NCBI GenBank assembly: GCA_037133755.1
Contig: JBAXNN010000012.1
Span: forward strand, 16,922-80,921
DNA: 64,000 bases
Reading direction: 5' to 3'
DNA from: F1-60-MAGs149 sp037133755
Lineage (GTDB): Bacteria; Actinomycetota; Thermoleophilia; Gaiellales; F1-60-MAGs149
The notes below the pieces were generated by a model, which was given only the letters and a program-made list of their open reading frames with translations, had not been told where the DNA came from and ran no database searches. Shown here piece by piece: positions 47,403 through 53,780 of the stretch. The translations under genes were made by a program, and so were the position numbers. The stretch's first letter is position 1. The number at the start of each line of letters is the position of its first letter.

Positions 47403-47418
47403 GTAAATATTCGGTAAC
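47403..47418. promoter_or_regulatory. Lrp/AsnC operator candidate, copy 1
   Basis: GTAAATATTCGGTAAC, centred about 54 bp upstream of the predicted start of small gene 1. It is identical to the copy at 47946 and partly palindromic with an A/T-rich centre, as expected for an Lrp/AsnC site. Confidence 0.65.
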
Positions 47419-47488
47419 TTGGCACGCGGGCGGAGAGAATCCGCATAACTAGGCGGTTTGCGCCCTGGTGTTCAGCGGTCTCCTAGTG

Positions 47489-47593
47489 ATCCGCCTCCTA
47501 CGGATCCGGGTCCATGTCCGGAGGAGACCCATGAGACATCAGGGGCGATTGCCTCTCCAGCCCCGTGGGGACCCGGATCCGTGGGAGGCGGAT
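47489..47593. repeat. Long inverted repeat (25-bp arms)
   Basis: Arms 47489-47513 and 47569-47593 pair at 24 of 25 positions (core ATCCGCCTCC.ACGGATCCGG), with a 55-bp loop. It lies in the 373-bp gap between the two small genes and codes for nothing I recognise. Confidence 0.8.
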
Positions 47594-47594
47594 G

Positions 47595-47657
47595 CTGGGG
47601 CGTGATTGGCTTTCGTGCTGGGTCTCGTCGACCCAGCACGAAAGCCAATCACCCCAG
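47595..47657. repeat. Long hairpin (28-bp stem)
   Basis: The arms 47595-47624 and 47630-47657 pair over 28 bp with one 2-nt bulge and a 5-nt loop (core TGATTGGCTTTCGTGCTGGG). It adjoins the preceding inverted repeat and the terminator of small gene 2. Confidence 0.85.
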
Positions 47658-47693
47658 AAACAGCTCAGCCCCGGTCAGGTGACCGGGGCTGAG
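47654..47693 (-). terminator. Intrinsic terminator of small gene 2
   Basis: CTCAGCCCCGGTC pairs with its exact complement across a 4-nt loop (13-bp stem, 47664-47693), then GCTGTTTCT on the minus strand. Confidence 0.8.
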
Positions 47694-47729
47694 ACTGGAG
47701 GAGAGGAGAGGAGGGTGGAGAGAAAAGAG
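47694..47729 (-). other. Conserved pyrimidine-rich 3' tail of small gene 2
   Basis: The transcript between stop and terminator reads CUCUUUUCUCUCCACCCUCC then UCUCCUCUCCUCC, with several CCUCC/CUCC strings. The first half is the same as in small gene 1. Confidence 0.7.
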
Positions 47730-47858
47730 TTAGACGCGCTTCGAGCGGAGCGCCGGGCGGCGGCGCGCACGCACCTCACGAGCCGGGCGCTCGGCGTTGA
47801 CCGTCTGGTCGGCGTCGGGGCGGCTGTGAAGGAGAGAGAGTGCTGCGTAGGCCTGCAT
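47730..47858 (-). CDS. Small basic protein 2 (42 residues), unknown
   Basis: A 42-codon gene encodes MQAYAALSLLHSRPDADQTV, then NAERPAREVRARR, ending RPALRSKRV. It shares the last nine residues, the TAA stop and the 3' tail with small gene 1, but the N-terminal halves differ. GGAG 6 nt before the ATG supports the start, with a leader of about 36 nt behind a TTGACC/TACACC promoter. The N-terminus is mildly hydrophobic and the C-terminus arginine-rich. It diverges from the Lrp/AsnC gene across a shared operator candidate. Unknown function. Confidence 0.62.
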   Translation of the reverse strand: MQAYAALSLLHSRPDADQTVNAERPAREVRARRRPALRSKRV

Positions 47859-47900
47859 GGTGAGCTCCAGTCGAGACGGAGTGGATTTCCGTTCGTCTTG

Positions 47901-47930
47901 GGTGTACCCTACCAGAGAATCTTCGGTCAA
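47901..47930 (-). promoter_or_regulatory. Promoter of small gene 2
   Basis: TTGACC (47925-47930) and TACACC (47901-47906) on the minus strand, spaced 18 bp. The GACCGAAGAT.CTC context around the -35 resembles that of small gene 1. Confidence 0.65.
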
Positions 47931-47945
47931 AGCAAGTCTAAACTC

Positions 47946-47961
47946 GTAAATATTCGGTAAC
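47946..47961. promoter_or_regulatory. Lrp/AsnC operator candidate, copy 2
   Basis: GTAAATATTCGGTAAC, identical to copy 1. It is about 59 bp upstream of the small gene 2 start and ends 7 bp before the ATG of the Lrp/AsnC gene, so it fits both activation of the small gene and autorepression. Confidence 0.68.
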
Positions 47962-47968
47962 GGAGCGT

Positions 47969-48475
47969 ATGCACCCGATCGATTGGCAGATCCTTTCCAT
48001 CCTCCAAGAGGACGGAAAGACGACATACGGTGACCTCGCCAAGCGCGTCGGCCTGTCGCAGGCCGCGGCGCACGAGCGCGTCAAGAAGCTCGAGGCCCGT
48101 GGTGTGATCAAGGGCTACCGCGCGGTGGTCGACGCCGAGGCGCTCGGCTACGGCGTCGTGGCCTTTGTCTTCGTCGATAACGCCGCCTTCGACCAGCCGG
48201 ATCTCCCCAAGCGCCTCGAGGCCGTGCCGAACGTGCTCGAGTGCCACGCCGTTGCCGGTGAGTGGGGGTACCTGCTCAAGGTTCGCGCCGAAAGCACGTC
48301 CGACCTCGAGCGCGTCCTGCACGAGATCCGCACCGTCGATGGCGTCACCCGCACGCAGTCGGTGATCGGCCTCTCCACGGCCTTCGAGACGACAACGCTG
48401 CCGATGCCCGTCGTCGCAGACGTCCGCGACGTCGAAGAGCCGGCGCAGCTGACGACGCGCCGCAAGTCCGCGTAG
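47969..48475 (+). CDS. Lrp/AsnC-family transcriptional regulator
   Basis: The 168-residue regulator has the N-terminal AsnC helix-turn-helix (DWQILSILQEDGKTTYGDLA, then LSQAAAHERVKKLEARGVIKGY) and the C-terminal RAM/ligand-binding domain (about 65-145, with GEWGYLLKVRAESTSDLERV). Such proteins form octamers and sense amino acids. It diverges from small gene 2 and converges on the cysteine cluster, with operator-like copies before small genes 1 and 2 and a weaker one before moeZ. This suggests a sulfur-amino-acid or cysteine sensor, but that is inference. Residues 145-168 form an extra hydrophilic tail. GGAG lies only 3 nt before the ATG. Confidence 0.93.
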   Translation: MHPIDWQILSILQEDGKTTYGDLAKRVGLSQAAAHERVKKLEARGVIKGYRAVVDAEALGYGVVAFVFVDNAAFDQPDLPKRLEAVPNVLECHAVAGEWGYLLKVRAESTSDLERVLHEIRTVDGVTRTQSVIGLSTAFETTTLPMPVVADVRDVEEPAQLTTRRKSA

Positions 48476-48532
48476 CGTCAGCCGACGACGACTGTCCCCA
48501 CCGTCCTCATGGCGTCAGACCCCTTGGGGAAA

Positions 48533-48946
48533 TCAGTCGACGACGTCGAGCTCGCGACGGCCGATCTTGCCGTCGCGAATGGTGAAGGCCTTGATCTCCG
48601 GGGGCTCCGAGCCGAGGCTCACGATCATGTACGCGGCGTCGGGCCAGCCGGCCAGCTCGACGTCGGTACGCGACGGGAAGGCCGGGCTTTCTACGTGGCT
48701 GTGGTAAATCGCGACGATGTCCTCGTCGGCGTCCTCGATGTCCATCACGATGCGCAGCAGGTCCTGCGCCTCGATCGAGTAGAAGTACGGGCTCGCCTCG
48801 CCGTTGATGGCGGGGAGGAAGCGGGTCGCGCGGCCGTCGAGGCCGGCGAGGATGCCGCAGGCCTCGTTGGGGAGCCCGGCACGCGCGTGCGCCACGATCT
48901 GGTCGAGCATGTCCCGCGAGAGGATCAGCGGGCCGTCGGCTACCAC
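48533..48946 (-). CDS. mec: JAMM/MPN-domain metalloprotease (Mec-like)
   Basis: The 137-residue protein is a JAMM zinc peptidase like Mycobacterium Mec, which frees cysteine from the CysO-cysteine adduct. The motif is intact: Glu28 (PNEACGIL), His82 and His84 (YHSHVES), Ser92 and Asp95 (SRTDVE). The start is GTG, overlapping the end of the cysM gene by 7 bp. The carrier in this operon ends in GGAR, so the protease may also be needed to expose its GG terminus, as QbsD does for QbsE. It is the last gene of the operon. Confidence 0.93.
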   Translation of the reverse strand: MVADGPLILSRDMLDQIVAHARAGLPNEACGILAGLDGRATRFLPAINGEASPYFYSIEAQDLLRIVMDIEDADEDIVAIYHSHVESPAFPSRTDVELAGWPDAAYMIVSLGSEPPEIKAFTIRDGKIGRRELDVVD

Positions 48947-49920
48947 CAGAGCTTGGTCTCCAGGATCTCCTCGAGGACATCCTCGTCCTGCTCGGTGAAC
49001 AGGTTGGCGGAGGCGTAACGCGCGCCGCCGTCGGCGAAGACGGTGACGACGTTCTGCTCAGGATCCATCTTGGCGGCGACCTGGCGGGCGACGTGCATCG
49101 CGGCGCCGCAGGACACGCCGACCCAGATGCCCTCGTGCGTGAGCAGATCGCGCATGGCCTGGACCGACTCGAGGTTCGTGACGAGCATCTTGCGATCGAG
49201 CTGCGAGATGTCGAGGATCTCCGGCGTGTAGCCGTCCTCGAGCGAGCGCAGGCCCATCACGGCCTCGCCCTGCAGCGGCTCGGCGGCGATGATCTGGACG
49301 TCGGGATTGGCCTCGCGCAGCGCGCGGCCCGTGCCCATCAGCGTGCCGCCGGTGCCGAGTCCGGCTACGAAGGCATCGACCTTGCCGTCGAGCGCCTCGA
49401 TGATCTCGGGGCCCGTCGTGCGGTAGTGGGCGTTCGGGTTCTCGGCGTTCGCGTACTGGAAGGGCATGTAGAGGCTCGGGTCGGCGGCTGCCAACTCGCG
49501 CGCCAGCGCAACGCCGCCGTTCGAGCCGAGCTCACCCGGCGAGAACACGATCTCGGCGCCGTACATCGAGATCTGCTGCACGCGCTCCTGCGTTGCGGAC
49601 TCGGGCATGACGGCGCGGAACTTATAGCCCTTGACGGCACAGATCATCGCGAGTGCGATGCCGGTGTTGCCGCTGGTCGGCTCGATGATCGTCTGGCCGG
49701 GCGAAAGGAGGCCCTGGGCCTCGGCCGACTCGATCAGCGAAAGTGCCACGCGATCCTTGATCGACCCTGACGGGTTGAGCATCTCGAGCTTCGAGAAGAT
49801 CCGCGCACCGCCCTCGGGGCGCATGTGCGGCAGCTCGACGAGCGGCGTGTTGCCGATCGCGCTCAGGACATCGCCACCTCCACGTACGGCGGGCGGCGGG
49901 GTGACGGAGCCTCGGCTCAT
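48940..49920 (-). CDS. cysM: Cysteine synthase (CysM/CysK fold)
   Basis: The 326-residue PLP enzyme has Lys55 in NPSGSIKDRVAL, the phosphate-side loop PTSGNTGIAL and the glycine-rich GTGGTLMGTGR. Its setting with a CysO-like carrier, a MoeZ-like activator and a JAMM protease says it is CysM, which in mycobacteria uses O-phosphoserine and thiocarboxylated CysO rather than O-acetylserine and sulfide. The C-terminus ends KLWW. The ATG overlaps the carrier's stop (ATGA), so the two are coupled. Confidence 0.95.
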   Translation of the reverse strand: MSRGSVTPPPAVRGGGDVLSAIGNTPLVELPHMRPEGGARIFSKLEMLNPSGSIKDRVALSLIESAEAQGLLSPGQTIIEPTSGNTGIALAMICAVKGYKFRAVMPESATQERVQQISMYGAEIVFSPGELGSNGGVALARELAAADPSLYMPFQYANAENPNAHYRTTGPEIIEALDGKVDAFVAGLGTGGTLMGTGRALREANPDVQIIAAEPLQGEAVMGLRSLEDGYTPEILDISQLDRKMLVTNLESVQAMRDLLTHEGIWVGVSCGAAMHVARQVAAKMDPEQNVVTVFADGGARYASANLFTEQDEDVLEEILETKLWW

Positions 49921-50201
49921 CAGCGGGCGCCACCAGCCATCGCGGGCAGGACGATCACGGTGCTGCCGTCCGGCACGGGCGTGGCAAGACCGTCGCCGAG
50001 GCGGACGTCCTCGTTCTGCACGTACACGTTGACGAAGCGGTTGATCTCGCCCTCGCTATCGACGATCTGCTCCTTCACGCCGGGGTACTGCGTGAAGAGG
50101 TCCTCGAGTGCCTCGCCGAGCGTGGCGCCGGTGGCCTCGACCTGACGGGCACCGCCGACTTGCGGGCGGAGGATGGGGGGCATGCGGAAGGAGATGGACA
50201 A
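49920..50201 (-). CDS. cysO: CysO/MoaD-like sulfur carrier with C-terminal AR extension
   Basis: The 93-residue ubiquitin-fold protein carries sulfur as a C-terminal thiocarboxylate. It matches CysO (FVNVYVQNEDVRLGDGLATP; GSTVIVLPAMAGG), but ends GGAR, two residues beyond the GG. Thiocarboxylation would need removal of Ala-Arg. It starts at TTG behind AGGAG, which overlaps the moeZ stop; an ATG seven codons in would remove the first beta-strand. The reading of the end is secure, because the TGA overlaps the cysM ATG. Confidence 0.9.
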   Translation of the reverse strand: MSISFRMPPILRPQVGGARQVEATGATLGEALEDLFTQYPGVKEQIVDSEGEINRFVNVYVQNEDVRLGDGLATPVPDGSTVIVLPAMAGGAR

Positions 50202-50210
50202 CAGGGGCTC

Positions 50211-51389
50211 CTAGTGGGCGCTGGCGTGGGCACCGCCCGCGCAGAACTCGTCGTAGTCGATGTATTCGATGGGACCGGCGTGCTCGCTGCAGACCGGGCA
50301 GTTGGGATCGCGGCGCAGCTGCACCTCGTGGAACGACATGTCCAGCGCGTCAACGAGCAGCAGTCGCCCGACGAGCGGATCGCCGATCTCGAGGATCAGC
50401 TTGAGTGCCTCGGTGGCCTGCAGCGTGCCCATGATGCCGGGCAGGACGCCGAGGACGCCGCCCTCGGCGCAGCTCGGGGCGAGCTCGACCGGCGGGGGCT
50501 CGGGGAAGAGGCAGCGGTAGCAGGGGCCCTCGTGCGGCTTGAAGACCGTCAGCTGGCCCTCGAAGCGGAAGATCGAGGCGTGCACGACGGGGATGTTGTG
50601 CTTGATGCTCGCGTCGTTGAGGAGATAGCGCGTGGGGAAGTTGTCGGTGCCGTCCACGACGACGTCGTAGCCCTCGAGGATGCGGTCGATGTTCTCGCTC
50701 GACAGGCGCTCGCGGTACTGCACGACCTCAACGTCGGGATTGAGTGCCGTCAGCGTCATCTCGGCCGACTCGGCCTTGGGGATGCCGATGCGGTCGGTGT
50801 TGTGGATGACCTGGCGCTGGAGGTTCGAGGCATCGACGACGTCGTCGTCGATGATGCCGATCGTGCCCACGCCGGCGGCGGCGAGGTAGAGCGACGACGG
50901 CGAGCCGAGGCCGCCCGCGCCGATCATCAGGACCTTGGCGCCGAGCAGCTTGAGCTGGCCGGCCTCGCCGACCTCCGGGATCACGAGGTGGCGGCTGTAG
51001 CGACGGCGGCGCTCGGCGTCGAGCACCTTGGGCTCGGCCCACGGGTTGCCGGCCTGCTTCCAGCCGGAGAACCCGCCGGCGAGCGAGACGACGTCGGTGT
51101 AGCCGAGCTCGGCCAGCGCCTTGGCGCCAAAGGCTGAGCGGGCACCGGAGGCGCAGGAGAGCACGATGCGCTGGCTCTTATCGGGAGCCTCGGCCTCGAT
51201 GCGCGACTCGAGAAAGCCGCGGGGGATGTGGACGGCCTGGGCGATTGCGCCCTGCTCGTACTCGTCCGGCTCGCGCACGTCGATCAGCAGTGGAGGCTGT
51301 GCGGCGGCGAGCTCGTCGGTCAGCTGGCGCGCGTCGATCTCGGAGATCTCCTCCTTGACCTGGGCGAGCAGTTCGCGGTACGTCGTCAT
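50211..51389 (-). CDS. moeZ: MoeZ/MoeB-like activating enzyme with N-terminal rhodanese domain
   Basis: The 392-residue enzyme adenylates the carrier's C-terminus and supplies sulfur. A rhodanese domain (about 20-115) comes first, with active-site Cys79 (VLSCASGARS). The ThiF/E1 domain follows (about 130-380) with LMIGAGGLGSPSSLYLAAAG, the DGTDNFPTRYL loop and a zinc site CYRC/CPVC. In mycobacterial MoeZ the rhodanese is at the C-terminus, so the order is reversed here. The ATG has AAGGTGATGG upstream. It leads the cysO-cysM-JAMM operon. The longer open frame beyond it is antisense to the TPR gene. Confidence 0.94.
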   Translation of the reverse strand: MTTYRELLAQVKEEISEIDARQLTDELAAAQPPLLIDVREPDEYEQGAIAQAVHIPRGFLESRIEAEAPDKSQRIVLSCASGARSAFGAKALAELGYTDVVSLAGGFSGWKQAGNPWAEPKVLDAERRRRYSRHLVIPEVGEAGQLKLLGAKVLMIGAGGLGSPSSLYLAAAGVGTIGIIDDDVVDASNLQRQVIHNTDRIGIPKAESAEMTLTALNPDVEVVQYRERLSSENIDRILEGYDVVVDGTDNFPTRYLLNDASIKHNIPVVHASIFRFEGQLTVFKPHEGPCYRCLFPEPPPVELAPSCAEGGVLGVLPGIMGTLQATEALKLILEIGDPLVGRLLLVDALDMSFHEVQLRRDPNCPVCSEHAGPIEYIDYDEFCAGGAHASAH

Positions 51390-51433
51390 CGTTCCATCAC
51401 CTTCGTATCGGCCGCCTCTGCGGCGCACGTGAA

Positions 51434-51439
51434 TGTATA
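51434..51439 (-). promoter_or_regulatory. -10 box of the moeZ operon
   Basis: TATACA on the minus strand with TGTTCC 17 bp upstream (51457-51462), a poor -35 directly next to the operator candidate, as expected of an activator-dependent promoter. Confidence 0.5.
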
Positions 51440-51462
51440 GCGGGTTCTTATGCTGAGGAACA

Positions 51463-51478
51463 GCAAGTATTCGGAAAA
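51463..51478. promoter_or_regulatory. Lrp/AsnC operator candidate, copy 3 (partial)
   Basis: GCAAGTATTCGGAAAA matches the 16-bp element at 12 positions including the TATTCGG core, in the same orientation to its gene, about 43 bp upstream of the predicted moeZ start. Confidence 0.5.
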
Positions 51479-51533
51479 CGTGAGGCGATCTACGGGTATT
51501 CCCGGTCAGGCGATGTTGCTGCGAAGCCGCTGA

Positions 51534-51539
51534 TAGCCT
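51534..51539 (+). promoter_or_regulatory. -10 box of membrane TPR gene (leaderless)
   Basis: TAGCCT ends 6 nt before the ATG. Confidence 0.5.
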
Positions 51540-51545
51540 GCGTTC

Positions 51546-52595
51546 ATGGCGGCGGACTCGACAGCAGGCGGCGGGCTGCCTCGCGCACGCCTTGTCGCGT
51601 TGATCGGTGTGGCGGTGGTCGTCGCCCTGGTCGTGGTCGGATTGGCCGTCCTCGCGAACGGCGGCACGAACACGTCGGAGCCGAAGGCGGCGCCGCAGCG
51701 CACCACCTCGGAGCCGCTTCCGGGCCAGCCCGCGATCGCCGCACCGCGCGTCGCCGGGGCGCCGAGCGGCGCCGCTGAGCGCATCGTCTGGGCGAAGGCA
51801 CGTCTGGCGCGCGCCCCCGGTCCCGATGCCGCACTCGTGCTGGCGGCAGCGCAGGCCGCGGGCGGCGACGCGTCTGCCGCGCGGGCGACGCTCGCGACGC
51901 AGCCTGGTCCGCGGTCGGACGCCGCGCTCGCGCTGCTCGACTACGACGCGAAGGATCCCGCGCCGGCCATCGAACGCCTGCGTGCACTCGCTCAGGCATC
52001 GCCCGACGACGGCTTCATCGGGTTCTCGCTCGGCGAGGCACTGCTCTGGTCCGGCCAGCGGGCCGCAGGCGAGAAGGTCCTGCGGGCGGTGCGCGATGGC
52101 GCGCCCGACACGTTCTACGGCGTGTCCGCGGACGACCTGATCCACCCGTCGGCACCCGGCGGCTACCCGCCGTACATCGCCGCGCAGCCGGTCACGCAGG
52201 GCACGCTCGCGGAGTTGAAGGCCGCCGCGGTTGCGCATGCCGATCAGCTGCAGCCCCAGCTCGACTACGCCACGGCCTTGCTCGGTGACGGCCAGCGCAC
52301 CGCCGCCGTCACCGCCTTCTCAAGCGCGCTGGCGGTCGATCCCGGCTCGGTCGAGGCGAAGGTCGGGAAGATCATCGCCTCGTACAGCAAGGACAACCCG
52401 GCGGGCTCGTTCGGGCAGATGGGCCCGCTCGTGCGCGACAACCCCGGGAACGTATCGCCACGCCTGCATCTGGCGCTGATGCTGCTGTGGCTGCGCGATA
52501 CCGACACGGCCCGCGCCGAGCTACGGCAGGTTGCGGCGCAGGATCCGAACGGCCGGCTCGGCAAGGTCGCGCAGCAGTTTCTCGACGCGCTGTAG
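51546..52595 (+). CDS. Membrane-anchored TPR-like protein
   Basis: The 349-residue protein has a short cytoplasmic N-terminus, one membrane helix at about 17-38 (VALIGVAVVVALVVVGLAVL), a Pro/Ser/Thr-rich linker to about 75, and then TPR-like helical repeats (ALLWSGQRAAGEKVLRAVRD; ALLGDGQRTAAVTAFSSALA; LALMLLWLRDTDTARAELRQ). The repeats would lie outside the cell. Function unknown; it may support cell-envelope assembly. It diverges from moeZ and precedes the sigma factor by 77 bp. Confidence 0.8.
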   Translation: MAADSTAGGGLPRARLVALIGVAVVVALVVVGLAVLANGGTNTSEPKAAPQRTTSEPLPGQPAIAAPRVAGAPSGAAERIVWAKARLARAPGPDAALVLAAAQAAGGDASAARATLATQPGPRSDAALALLDYDAKDPAPAIERLRALAQASPDDGFIGFSLGEALLWSGQRAAGEKVLRAVRDGAPDTFYGVSADDLIHPSAPGGYPPYIAAQPVTQGTLAELKAAAVAHADQLQPQLDYATALLGDGQRTAAVTAFSSALAVDPGSVEAKVGKIIASYSKDNPAGSFGQMGPLVRDNPGNVSPRLHLALMLLWLRDTDTARAELRQVAAQDPNGRLGKVAQQFLDAL

Positions 52596-52610
52596 CCCAA
52601 ATCAGACGCG

Positions 52611-52630
52611 GTCGTCCGATGTCGTCCGAT
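52611..52630 (+). repeat. Tandem 10-bp repeat before the sigma factor gene
   Basis: GTCGTCCGAT occurs twice in tandem in the 77-bp gap upstream of the sigma factor. It could be a regulator half-site pair or chance. Confidence 0.45.
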
Positions 52631-52672
52631 GCCGTTTCTAGGGTTTCGCCTATCCGATTGCGGAGGAGCGGA

Positions 52673-53755
52673 ATGCAGCAGGGACTTGAGCGCGAAGGTG
52701 CGGATGATGTGGTGGAGCCTGGCGACGCGGCTCGCACGATCCTCGCACAGGTCGAAGAGGCGGGAACGATCTCGCAGGATGCCCTGCGCGGCACCCTCGA
52801 CGAGCTCGACCTGACCGATCAGCAGGTCGAGGACGTGTATCGCGCCCTCGACGCCGCCGACATCACGATTACGGAAGAGGTCGTTGAGGCCGAGGAGGCC
52901 GAGCGCCCGGTGCTCGATCTCTCGACCCGCGAGGTCTCGACCGACACGCTCCAGTTGTTCCTGAAGGACATCGGCCGCGTGCCGCTGCTCACCGCTGCGC
53001 AGGAGATCGAGCTCGCCAAGCGCATCGAGAAGGGCGACCAGCGCGCCAAGCAGCACATGATCGAGGCCAACCTGCGCCTCGTCGTGTCGATTGCGAAGAA
53101 CTACCGTAATCAGGGTCTGCCGTTCCTCGACCTGATCCAGGAGGGCACGATCGGTCTGGTGCGTGCCTCGGAGAAGTTCGACTACCGCAAGGGCTACAAG
53201 TTCTCCACGTACGCCACGTGGTGGATCCGGCAGGCCGTGGCGCGTGCGCTGGCCGACAAGGGCCGCACGATCCGCATGCCTGTCCACGTCGTCGAGAAGC
53301 TCAACAAGGTTGCGCGCATCGAGCGCCGCCTGCTTGCCGAACTCGGCCGCGATCCCTCGGTCGAGGAGCTGTCTGAGGCCTCCGAGGTTTCCGTCGCCGA
53401 CATCGAGTACATCCGCCGCTCGGCCCAGGCGCCGATCTCGCTGGAGAAGCCCGTCGGTGAAGAAGACGAGTCGACCTTTGGCGACTTCATCCAGGACACC
53501 GTTGGTCCGCGCCCCGACGAGGCCGCCGAGATCGTGCTGCAGCGCGAGGCGCTGCAGACCATCTTGGGCATGCTCTCCTATCGCGAGCGTCGCGTGCTCG
53601 AGTTGCGGTATGGCCTTGATGGCCACGATCCGCGCACGCTCGACGAGGTTGGTCGGGCGTTCAACGTCACGCGCGAGCGCATCCGCCAGATCGAGAACCA
53701 GAGCCTGCGCAAGCTGCAGGCGATGGCGGCGGCGCAGGGGATGAAGGCGGCCTAA
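52673..53755 (+). CDS. rpoD: RNA polymerase sigma-70 factor, RpoD type
   Basis: The 360-residue sigma factor has a short region 1.1 (QVEEAGTISQDALRGTLDEL), region 1.2/2 (TDTLQLFLKDIGRVPLLTAA; NLRLVVSIAKNYRNQGLPFL; YATWWIRQAVARAL), region 3 and region 4 (RRVLELRYGLDG; VTRERIRQIENQSLRKLQAM). Sequence and length fit the principal sigma or a close group 2 factor; a second such gene elsewhere in the genome cannot be excluded. The ATG has CGGAGGAGCGG just upstream. A longer in-frame reading overlaps the TPR gene and was rejected. Confidence 0.93.
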   Translation: MQQGLEREGADDVVEPGDAARTILAQVEEAGTISQDALRGTLDELDLTDQQVEDVYRALDAADITITEEVVEAEEAERPVLDLSTREVSTDTLQLFLKDIGRVPLLTAAQEIELAKRIEKGDQRAKQHMIEANLRLVVSIAKNYRNQGLPFLDLIQEGTIGLVRASEKFDYRKGYKFSTYATWWIRQAVARALADKGRTIRMPVHVVEKLNKVARIERRLLAELGRDPSVEELSEASEVSVADIEYIRRSAQAPISLEKPVGEEDESTFGDFIQDTVGPRPDEAAEIVLQREALQTILGMLSYRERRVLELRYGLDGHDPRTLDEVGRAFNVTRERIRQIENQSLRKLQAMAAAQGMKAA

Positions 53756-53762
53756 GCCAACC

Positions 53763-53780
53763 GCCGGGCTCAGTCCCGGC
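53763..53780. terminator. Short hairpin between sigma factor and MFS genes
   Basis: GCCGGG-CTCAGT-CCCGGC is a 6-bp inverted repeat in the 14-bp gap between converging genes and over the MFS stop codon; weak, possibly bidirectional. Confidence 0.35.

Noticed and set aside
47458..47682. Short plus-strand open frames between the small genes
   Set aside because: They run through the two long hairpins, and their sequence follows the palindromes; no promoter or ribosome site was seen.
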